Below, one piece after another: positions 1 through 6,251 of a stretch of DNA of 12,243 nt (its first letter is position 1; each line of letters starts with the position of its first letter). Both the position numbers and the translations under genes were made by a program. The notes below the pieces were generated by a model. It saw nothing but the letters and a program-made list of their open reading frames with translations. It was not told where the DNA came from and ran no database searches. Origin of the DNA: an uncultured bacterium (GTDB taxonomy: Bacteria; Bacillota; Clostridia; Lachnospirales; Lachnospiraceae); NCBI GenBank assembly GCA_945871045.1, contig CAMBUC010000039.1:1-12243 (forward strand), read 5' to 3'.

Positions 1-418
1 CAGAAGATACAGACACCTTGAATGTTACACCGTCGCCGCTGTCCCATCTGGAAAAATCAACTCCAAGATATGCGGTAAATCTCGTCATATCTTGATTTTC
101 CACATAATCCCCTAAATCGTAAACAAGTACGGACGGCGCATGAGCTCCCAAGCCCTTGTCAAAATAAAACCTTTTACCGTTTACCTTCAAGGAAATCGGG
201 TCGCCCTCTATGTTTTTATCAAACATCAGATCACCGTAACCAACACTTGATTCTATAAGGGCAGTATCTGAAATATCCGACAAAAACACTTCCTCATTGC
301 TTCCGTTAAGCTCTGTTATGCTTGCTGTTTCCATATCAGGCGTATAACTCTGTGCAGAAACAGAGGTTACCACAGAAACCGTCATAAGAACAGAAAGTAT
401 AACAGACAAAATTTTCAT
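1..418 (-). CDS. Secreted NPCBM-domain protein, N-terminal part (partial)
   Basis: This is the first 139 codons of a minus-strand gene whose remainder lies beyond base 1. Residues 1-22 form a signal peptide: Lys2, a hydrophobic stretch rich in Val, Leu and Ser, and a plausible signal peptidase I site after Val-Ser-Ala22. After a polar spacer (about 23-44), residues 45-139 match the NPCBM (novel putative carbohydrate-binding module) fold by recognition, with KGLGAHAPS at 88-96, VYDLG at 99-103 and FTAYLGVD at 114-121. The module is usually attached to secreted glycoside hydrolases, so the full protein is probably an extracellular or surface carbohydrate-active enzyme; the catalytic part is not visible. 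The ATG (418-416) has no Shine-Dalgarno sequence upstream, which is odd for this genome and suggests the natural upstream DNA is missing. The seven Ile codons are ATA or ATT, never ATC. Domain call fairly sure; enzyme type unknown. Confidence 0.75.
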   Translation of the reverse strand, partial: MKILSVILSVLMTVSVVTSVSAQSYTPDMETASITELNGSNEEVFLSDISDTALIESSVGYGDLMFDKNIEGDPISLKVNGKRFYFDKGLGAHAPSVLVYDLGDYVENQDMTRFTAYLGVDFSRWDSGDGVTFKVSVSS

Positions 419-430
419 GGAAACTGATAT
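410..430. other. Candidate junction between unrelated segments
   Basis: The minus-strand ATG (418-416) and the plus-strand ATG (417-419) share the palindrome CATG, so two divergent frames meet with no intergenic space. Neither has a Shine-Dalgarno sequence or promoter-like spacing, while every gene to the right has a recognisable one. The left side is a complete N-terminus (signal peptide) and the right side looks like an isolated C-terminus. This pattern fits a breakpoint within about ten bases of 418, either biological (insertion, inversion or deletion) or an assembly chimera. Confidence 0.45.
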
Positions 431-536
431 TTTATACGAACTGCTTCCTTCACGGGTACAAAGTCAGATTAAAAACGGAAAGTATTTTACGTCAGAAGAA
501 GCATTGCTAGAATTTTTGGAAAACTATTCCAGTTAG
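417..536 (+). pseudogene. Probable 3' remnant of an unidentified gene (39 codons)
   Basis: An open frame ends with TAG at 534-536. From the ATG at 417 it encodes 39 residues, beginning METDILYELLPS and ending LEFLENYSS, mostly charged and helical. I do not recognise the family. There is no ribosome binding site before the ATG, and the frame also reads back into the minus-strand NPCBM gene as far as a TAA at 345-347, so the ATG may not be a real start. The stop lies only 9 bases before the next gene, the tight spacing expected of an operon partner. The simplest reading is that this is the C-terminal end of a gene whose 5' part has been lost at a junction near base 417. A genuine small protein is possible but less likely. 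Confidence 0.4.
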
Positions 537-545
537 GATTGAAAC

Positions 546-1895
546 ATGAGTAAAAATATGGATTCTCAAAGGAAGAAATGCTGGGATGTGATCGTTGTCG
601 GAGCCGGTGCAGCGGGACTTATGGCGGCGATACAGGCAGCAAGAGAGGGAGCAAAGGTGCTTGTTTTAGAGCACATAGAACGTCCGGGAAAGAAATTGTT
701 GATGACCGGTAACGGAAAATGTAACTTTACAAATGAAGTACTTTTTCATTTTACCAATTCGCAGGATGAGACCGCGTGTGAACAATATTATCACGGGACT
801 TGTCCTGCATTTGTGTTGCCTGCGATAAAAAAGTTTGATATTAATTCTACATTGAATTTTTTCGATGAATTGGGCGTGCTGTTTGTCAAACGACGAGGTG
901 GTTATTATCCAAGGTGCGGACAGGCATCCGCGATTTTGTCTGCAATGCTGATGGAATGTGGGCGTTTGGGCATTTCCATAGAGTGCGAAATCGGCATAAG
1001 ATCGATTCAAAAAGCGGAAAATATATGCAAAAACGAAGGCAATTCCGGCACAAAAAAAGACACCGGATTTGTGATCGAGACCAAGACAGGAACCTACAAC
1101 ACCAGATGTTGTGTTTTGGCAACCGGGGGAAAATCCTTCAAGAAGAGCGGAAGCGACGGAAGTGGTTTTCTATATGTAGAACGAATCGGACATAAAATAC
1201 AAGATTTAGTTCCGGCACTTGTCCCGCTGCAATCGGACCTTGCATTTTTCAAGAAGGTTGCAGGAATTCGTGCAGAAATTTCGGCAAAATTATACATAGA
1301 AAACACAAGATATGGGATAGAGTCCGGCGAACTGCAATTGACCGATTATGGTATTTCCGGCATCTGTATCTTTCAACTCAGTTCCCTCGCATCACGGGCA
1401 TTAAGCAGGAAGAAAAAAGTAAAAGTTGAGATCGATTTTCTTCCGGAGTATACCGATGAGCAGTTTTTGGTCCTTCTTTTGGAGCGCGTGCATCGTGTCT
1501 ATGCAAATAACAAGACGATGGAACAAATTCTGGTGGGACTGTTTGCAGAGAAACTGGGCGTGGCGTTACTGGAAGAAGCCGGGATAGCAAAAGATCTGAT
1601 GAGTTTCGAACTTTCAAAAAAACAGGTGAATCGTCTCGTACAGTTATGCAAGCATTTTGAAGTCCCCATCACGGCTACCCGTTCCTTTGAACAGGCACAG
1701 GTCACCGCAGGCGGTGTGGATACTTCGGAAGTTTTTTCTGAAACGATGGAGTCGAAACTGATCCCGGGACTGTATTTTGCAGGGGAAATGCTGGATGTTG
1801 ATGGCATCTGTGGCGGGTTTAATCTGCAATGGGCATGGTCCAGCGGTGCAGTTGCCGGACAACATGCAGCTGCAACGGCAAAAAGTCAAGTGTAA
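546..1895 (+). CDS. HI0933/YhiN-family FAD-dependent oxidoreductase
   Basis: This is a cytoplasmic flavoprotein of the HI0933-like family (COG2081, PF03486). Residues 14-42 form the Rossmann FAD-binding unit, with GAGAAG at 19-24 and Glu42 at the end of the second strand for the ribose. The family motif GNGKCNFTN lies at 55-63. The C-terminal FAD motif (411-435) includes FAGEMLDVDGICGGFN followed by QWAWSSG. At 449 residues it is slightly longer than the usual 400-420; the extra length is mainly a short N-terminal tail and a polar insert near 158-176. The substrate is unknown: some clostridial relatives have been named BaiN and linked to bile acid reduction, but the family is broad and that role should not be transferred. 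The start is the first ATG, with AGGA 8 bases upstream. It uses many more ATA Ile codons (6 of the first 13) than mutS. It sits 40 bases before another flavoprotein gene. Confidence 0.9.
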   Translation: MSKNMDSQRKKCWDVIVVGAGAAGLMAAIQAAREGAKVLVLEHIERPGKKLLMTGNGKCNFTNEVLFHFTNSQDETACEQYYHGTCPAFVLPAIKKFDINSTLNFFDELGVLFVKRRGGYYPRCGQASAILSAMLMECGRLGISIECEIGIRSIQKAENICKNEGNSGTKKDTGFVIETKTGTYNTRCCVLATGGKSFKKSGSDGSGFLYVERIGHKIQDLVPALVPLQSDLAFFKKVAGIRAEISAKLYIENTRYGIESGELQLTDYGISGICIFQLSSLASRALSRKKKVKVEIDFLPEYTDEQFLVLLLERVHRVYANNKTMEQILVGLFAEKLGVALLEEAGIAKDLMSFELSKKQVNRLVQLCKHFEVPITATRSFEQAQVTAGGVDTSEVFSETMESKLIPGLYFAGEMLDVDGICGGFNLQWAWSSGAVAGQHAAATAKSQV

Positions 1896-1904
1896 ACAGG
1901 AGAT

Positions 1905-1923
1905 CTTTCAGGATCATTGAAAG
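1905..1923 (+). promoter_or_regulatory. Small inverted repeat before the second flavoprotein gene
   Basis: In the 40-base gap between the two flavoprotein genes, CTTTCA (1905-1910) and TGAAAG (1918-1923) form a 6-bp stem with a 7-base loop. It directly precedes the purine-rich ribosome binding site GGGATAGGA (1923-1931). There is no T-run, so it is not a standard terminator. It is AT-rich and weak and could be chance. Confidence 0.15.
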
Positions 1924-1935
1924 GGATAGGATAAC

Positions 1936-3537
1936 ATGATACGGATTCAACAGTTAAAGCTGCCTTTGGAGCATGATCATTTTACAATTGAAAATAAGAT
2001 CAGACATACGCTGGGACTTTCGGCAGATACGGTATTTACTTATCAGATTGTCAAACGCTCTGTAGATGCGAGAAAAAAGCCGCAGTTATCTTATGTCTAT
2101 ACGGTGGATGTTTCTATGAGCGGTGAGGCAAAACTCGTAAAGAAACTGCGAAAGCCCAACATTCAGCTGGCACAACCGCAGCGTTATCATTTCCCGAAGC
2201 CGGGAAACCGGCCCTTGCACACGCCACCGGTGATCGTCGGAGCAGGTCCTGCCGGTTTATTTTGTGCATATGAATTAGCGCTTCACGGCTATCGGCCGAT
2301 CCTGTTGGAACGGGGCAAGTGTGTAGAAGAGCGCAGAAAGGATGTACTTCGCTTTTGGGAGGAAGGAGAATTAGACCCTTCTTCAAACGTGCAATTTGGT
2401 GAAGGCGGCGCAGGTACTTTTTCTGATGGAAAATTAAATACCATGGTAAAAGATCCCGTCGGCCGTGGAAAACATGTTTTAGAAGTGTTTTGCAAGTTCG
2501 GTGCACCTTCGGAAATTCTATTTGAAAGCAAGCCTCATATCGGAACGGATCTTTTGATCACTGTGATCCGGAATATGCGTGAGGAGATCAAACGTCTTGG
2601 CGGAAAGATATACTTTGAACACCGGATGACAGATCTTTGGATGCAGGATGGAAAACTGCGTGGTTTAACCGTTGCATCGAAACTGGGGGAACACCGGATG
2701 GATGCAGATCTTGCAGTTCTTGCCCTGGGCCATTCGGCAAGGGATACCTTTGAATTGTTGGAAAAGAAACACTTTGTTATGGAGCCGAAATCATTTGCAG
2801 TAGGATTTCGTGTGGAACACCCACAGTCTATGATCAATGAAAGCCAGTATGGTGCAAATGCAGATATGCATCATTTACCGGTTGCTCCCTATAAGGTGAC
2901 GGCTAATTTCCCGGGTCAGCGTGGTGTCTATTCATTTTGTATGTGTCCCGGCGGCTATGTAGTGAATGCCTCTTCCGAAGAAAAACGGCTGGCAGTAAAC
3001 GGCATGAGTTATTACAGACGAGATAGCGCGAACGCGAATTCTGCCATCATCGTTTCTGTAACACCGGAGGATTTTCCGGAAACCGGACCGCTTTCAGGTG
3101 TTGCGTTTCAAAGAGGTTTAGAAGAAAAAGCCTTTGCACTCTGTGATGGAAAGATCCCTCAGCAGTTGTTTGGTGATTTTAAAGAACAGCGTGAATCATA
3201 CAGTTACGGATCATTTGAAAGTTGTGTGAAAGGGGCGGCGGCCTTTGGACCTTTGCATGAACTGATGACTCCGGAGATGAATCGCTGCTTTACAGCCGGC
3301 ATGGAACAGTTTGGACTTCGCTTGCGCGGTTTTGACCGCAGTGACGCGATCCTGTCCGGCGTGGAGAGCCGCACTTCATCCCCCCTTCGTATCCTTCGGG
3401 ATGAAGCCTTTGAGAGCAATTGGAAAGGGATCTATCCCTGTGGAGAAGGCGCAGGATATGCAGGCGGTATCACTTCGGCAGCAATGGATGGTATCAAAGT
3501 GGCAGAAGCGATCGCTTCAAAATATAAACCAATGTAA
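1936..3537 (+). CDS. COG2509-type FAD-dependent dehydrogenase
   Basis: This is a 533-residue cytoplasmic FAD/NAD(P)-binding protein of the uncharacterised COG2509 group, common in Firmicutes. Residues 1-95 are an N-terminal alpha/beta domain with basic, substrate-like strands. The dinucleotide fold starts at about 98 with GAGPAG at 102-107 and the acidic strand end LLERG near 122-126. The family signature FGEGGAGTFSDGKL is at 153-166. Near the C-terminus are GVESRTSSP (475-483) and the second FAD motif GEGAGYAGGI (503-512). Length is normal for the family. The reaction is not established; conservation in anaerobes suggests a redox housekeeping role, which is inference. The start ATG at 1936 follows GGGATAGGA with normal spacing. 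The gene is unrelated in detailed sequence to the preceding flavoprotein beyond the shared FAD fold, and lies 15 bases ahead of mutS, probably in the same transcript. Confidence 0.9.
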   Translation: MIRIQQLKLPLEHDHFTIENKIRHTLGLSADTVFTYQIVKRSVDARKKPQLSYVYTVDVSMSGEAKLVKKLRKPNIQLAQPQRYHFPKPGNRPLHTPPVIVGAGPAGLFCAYELALHGYRPILLERGKCVEERRKDVLRFWEEGELDPSSNVQFGEGGAGTFSDGKLNTMVKDPVGRGKHVLEVFCKFGAPSEILFESKPHIGTDLLITVIRNMREEIKRLGGKIYFEHRMTDLWMQDGKLRGLTVASKLGEHRMDADLAVLALGHSARDTFELLEKKHFVMEPKSFAVGFRVEHPQSMINESQYGANADMHHLPVAPYKVTANFPGQRGVYSFCMCPGGYVVNASSEEKRLAVNGMSYYRRDSANANSAIIVSVTPEDFPETGPLSGVAFQRGLEEKAFALCDGKIPQQLFGDFKEQRESYSYGSFESCVKGAAAFGPLHELMTPEMNRCFTAGMEQFGLRLRGFDRSDAILSGVESRTSSPLRILRDEAFESNWKGIYPCGEGAGYAGGITSAAMDGIKVAEAIASKYKPM

Positions 3538-3542
3538 GAAAT

Positions 3543-3550
3543 AAGGAGGA
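3543..3550 (+). promoter_or_regulatory. Strong ribosome binding site of mutS
   Basis: AAGGAGGA sits just before two consecutive ATG codons (3553 and 3556). Its GGAGG core is 3 bases from the first ATG and 6 from the second, so the second, giving a protein one residue shorter, may be the codon mainly used. Either choice leaves the function unchanged. Confidence 0.75.
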
Positions 3551-3552
3551 TC

Positions 3553-6204
3553 ATGATGGCTGAGTATTCACCCATGATGAAACATTATTTAAAAACCAAA
3601 GAAACACACAGCGATTGTATCTTATTTTATCGGCTGGGTGACTTTTATGAGATGTTTTTTGATGACGCGATCACGGCTTCCAGAGAGTTGGAACTGACAC
3701 TGACCGGAAAACAGTGCGGAATGGAAGAACGGGCTCCCATGTGCGGCGTTCCTTTTCATGCGGCAGATACATATATCAACCGTCTGGTATCCAAGGGATA
3801 TAAGGTAGCCATCTGTGAACAGATGGAGGATCCCAAACAGGCAAAAGGCATCGTGGAACGACAGGTGATCCGTATCGTGACACCGGGAACAAACATGGAT
3901 GCGCTCTCGTTGGATGAAACAAAAAATAACTATCTGATGTGCATCTATTGTGATGAGGATGTGTTCGGAGTTTCTACGGCCGATGTGTCCACCGGTGATT
4001 TTTTTGTGACGGAAATTGATTCCGTACAAAAACTGACCGATGAGATCAATAAATTTGCTCCCGCTGAGATCATTTGCAATGAGGCATTGTTTCTGAGCGC
4101 CTTAAATATCGAGGATCTGAAAACAAGGCTCCGGATTGCGATCACGGCGCTGGATTCCTGGTATTTTACCGATGATATCGCAAAACAGACGCTGCTGGAT
4201 CATTTTCATGTAAAACAGGTGGATGGTCTTGGACTGGCTGATTACCTTTCCGGTACATTAGCCTCCGGTGCTTTACTGAAATATCTGTATGAAACCCAGA
4301 TGAACGGCCTTGAGAACATGACCGCTATTCACCCCTATGCAACGGGAACCTTTATGGTGCTTGATTCTGCGACCCGCAGAAATTTGGAACTGGTAGAGAC
4401 CATGCGCGAAAAGAATAAAAAAGGTTCGCTGCTTTGGGTGCTTGATAAGACGAAAACAGCAATGGGTGCCAGACTGTTGCGTTCTTATGTAGAACAGCCG
4501 CTCATCAATAAGAAGGAGATCGAGGCGCGCTATGATGCCATCGATGAATTCAATAACAATCTGATGAGCCGAGAGGAACTCAGTGAATATTTAGGACCGG
4601 TGTATGATCTGGAGCGTCTGATCACACGGATCAGTTATCAGACTGCCAATCCGAGAGATCTCATCGCCTTTCGAAATTCCCTTCAGATGCTTCCGGCAAT
4701 CCGAATGGTTCTCGCAGAATTTCAGTGTGAAGCATTAAAAAAACTGTATGACGAGATGGATCCGCTGGAAGATGTCTTTCAGTGGATCGATGAGGCGGTC
4801 ATTGATGATCCGCCCATCACTGTCCATGATGGTGGGATCTTAAAAGATGGATACTTCGAAGAAGTAGATCGTCTGCGTATGGCCAAAACAGATGGAAAAA
4901 GCTGGCTGGCACAGATTGAAAGTTCGGAACGCGAAAAGACAGGTATCAAAAATCTTCGGATCAAGTACAACAAAGTATTCGGATATTATCTGGAAGTGAC
5001 GAATTCCTATAAAGAATTAGTGCCGGATTACTATACAAGAAAACAGACATTGACGAATGCAGAGCGTTATATTACGCCGGAACTAAAAGAATTAGAAGAA
5101 ACCATTCTTGGCGCGGAGGACAAACTGGTACAGTTGGAATACGAACTGTTTCGTCAGTTACGCGAGCGGATCACCGGTGAAGTGGCAAGGATCCAGAAAA
5201 CAGCCAAAGCAGTCGCCGGTTTAGATGTGCTTTTATCTTTGGCAAAGGTGGCCGATCACAATCATTACTGTCGTCCCAGTTTAAATGAAAACGGTTTGAT
5301 CGACATTCGTGACGGAAGACATCCGGTTGTAGAAAAGATGATCAACAACGATCTGTTCATTCCCAATGACACGTTTCTGGATAACGCAAAACATCGTATA
5401 TCCATTATCACCGGACCGAACATGGCGGGAAAATCAACCTATATGAGACAGACTGCCCTGATCGTTCTGATGGCGCAGATCGGAAGTTTCGTTCCGGCTG
5501 CCAAAGCGAAGATCGGTCTGGTGGATCGGATCTTCACGCGTGTGGGTGCAAGTGATGATCTGGCAAGCGGGCAGAGTACCTTTATGGTGGAGATGAATGA
5601 AGTGGCAAATATTCTTCGCAACGCTACCTCCAACAGTTTGCTGATCCTGGATGAGATCGGACGCGGAACTTCCACCTTTGACGGTTTGTCCATTGCCTGG
5701 GCGGTTGTTGAGCATATCAGCAATCCAAAACTACTTGGGGCAAAAACATTATTTGCCACCCATTATCATGAATTGACGGAACTGGAGGGAATTCTTGATA
5801 ACGTCAACAATTATTGTATTGCCGTAAAAGAAAAAGGGGACGATATCGTTTTTCTGCGGAAGATCGTGAAAGGCGGGGCAGATCGAAGTTATGGTATACA
5901 AGTTGCCAAATTGGCAGGTGTGCCTGATTCTGTGATCAACCGCGCCAAAGAGATCTGTCAGGAACTGATCGACAACAATATTACTTCCGGGGTAGAGAGC
6001 CTTTCTCCGGAAAAGCGTTCCCATCAACATCAGAAAATAAAGAAACTGGATGAAGTAGACAAAAACCAGATTTCCCTCTTTGATACGATCGATGATGATG
6101 ATATATTAAATGAGTTAAAGGAACTGGATCTGGGAAATTATACACCCATAGAGGCACTGAATAAGTTGTATGAACTGCAAGGCAAATTAAAAAATCGCTG
6201 GTAA
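3553..6204 (+). CDS. mutS: DNA mismatch repair protein MutS
   Basis: MutS binds mismatches and small loops in newly replicated DNA and recruits MutL in an ATP-dependent way. The N-terminal mismatch-binding domain has the Phe-x-Glu wedge in GDFYEMF (Phe31, Glu33). The connector, lever and clamp domains follow to about residue 560. The ABC-type ATPase has Walker A GPNMAGKST at 621-629, Walker B LLILDE ending Asp700-Glu701, the signature stretch GRGTSTFDG after it, and the switch His in ATHYHE (735-740). At 839-843, QISLF matches the sliding-clamp binding motif; the remaining tail resembles the C-terminal tetramer-forming helices. The length of 883 residues is normal for clostridial MutS1 and rules out MutS2, since there is no Smr domain and the mismatch domain is present. 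The coding frame is intact. mutL follows 47 bases later, so the pair is probably co-expressed. Ile codons are almost all ATC. Confidence 0.98.
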   Translation: MMAEYSPMMKHYLKTKETHSDCILFYRLGDFYEMFFDDAITASRELELTLTGKQCGMEERAPMCGVPFHAADTYINRLVSKGYKVAICEQMEDPKQAKGIVERQVIRIVTPGTNMDALSLDETKNNYLMCIYCDEDVFGVSTADVSTGDFFVTEIDSVQKLTDEINKFAPAEIICNEALFLSALNIEDLKTRLRIAITALDSWYFTDDIAKQTLLDHFHVKQVDGLGLADYLSGTLASGALLKYLYETQMNGLENMTAIHPYATGTFMVLDSATRRNLELVETMREKNKKGSLLWVLDKTKTAMGARLLRSYVEQPLINKKEIEARYDAIDEFNNNLMSREELSEYLGPVYDLERLITRISYQTANPRDLIAFRNSLQMLPAIRMVLAEFQCEALKKLYDEMDPLEDVFQWIDEAVIDDPPITVHDGGILKDGYFEEVDRLRMAKTDGKSWLAQIESSEREKTGIKNLRIKYNKVFGYYLEVTNSYKELVPDYYTRKQTLTNAERYITPELKELEETILGAEDKLVQLEYELFRQLRERITGEVARIQKTAKAVAGLDVLLSLAKVADHNHYCRPSLNENGLIDIRDGRHPVVEKMINNDLFIPNDTFLDNAKHRISIITGPNMAGKSTYMRQTALIVLMAQIGSFVPAAKAKIGLVDRIFTRVGASDDLASGQSTFMVEMNEVANILRNATSNSLLILDEIGRGTSTFDGLSIAWAVVEHISNPKLLGAKTLFATHYHELTELEGILDNVNNYCIAVKEKGDDIVFLRKIVKGGADRSYGIQVAKLAGVPDSVINRAKEICQELIDNNITSGVESLSPEKRSHQHQKIKKLDEVDKNQISLFDTIDDDDILNELKELDLGNYTPIEALNKLYELQGKLKNRW

Positions 6205-6212
6205 AAAATAGA

Positions 6213-6227
6213 ATGCGCTTTGCGCAT
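6213..6227 (+). repeat. GC-rich hairpin in the mutS-mutL gap
   Basis: ATGCGC-TTT-GCGCAT is a perfect 6-bp inverted repeat with a 3-base loop, 8 bases after the mutS stop and 9 bases before the start of the mutL ribosome binding site. No T-run follows, so it is not a typical terminator. It may affect mRNA processing or mutL translation, or be a chance palindrome. Its first arm creates an ATG in frame with mutL that is unlikely to be used. Confidence 0.35.
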
Positions 6228-6235
6228 CCGTCAGG

Positions 6236-6244
6236 AAAAAGGAG
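6236..6244 (+). promoter_or_regulatory. Ribosome binding site that fixes the mutL start
   Basis: AAAAAGGAG with its GGAG core at 6241-6244 lies 7 bases before the ATG at 6252. This is ideal spacing and selects 6252 over the in-frame ATG at 6213, which has no such site. Confidence 0.8.
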
Positions 6245-6251
6245 ATTATCG

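Noticed and set aside
546..1895. Assignment as bile acid reductase BaiN
   Set aside because: The HI0933 family is broad and found in bacteria without bile acid metabolism; no other bai genes are nearby.
6213..6240. Rho-independent terminator between mutS and mutL
   Set aside because: The stem is only 6 bp and is followed by mixed sequence, not a T-run, and mutL begins almost at once.
6213..6251. In-frame upstream ATG extending MutL by 13 residues
   Set aside because: The ATG lies in a hairpin arm, has no ribosome binding site, and the extra residues do not resemble MutL; the ATG at 6252 has an ideal site and begins with the conserved MutL N-terminus.
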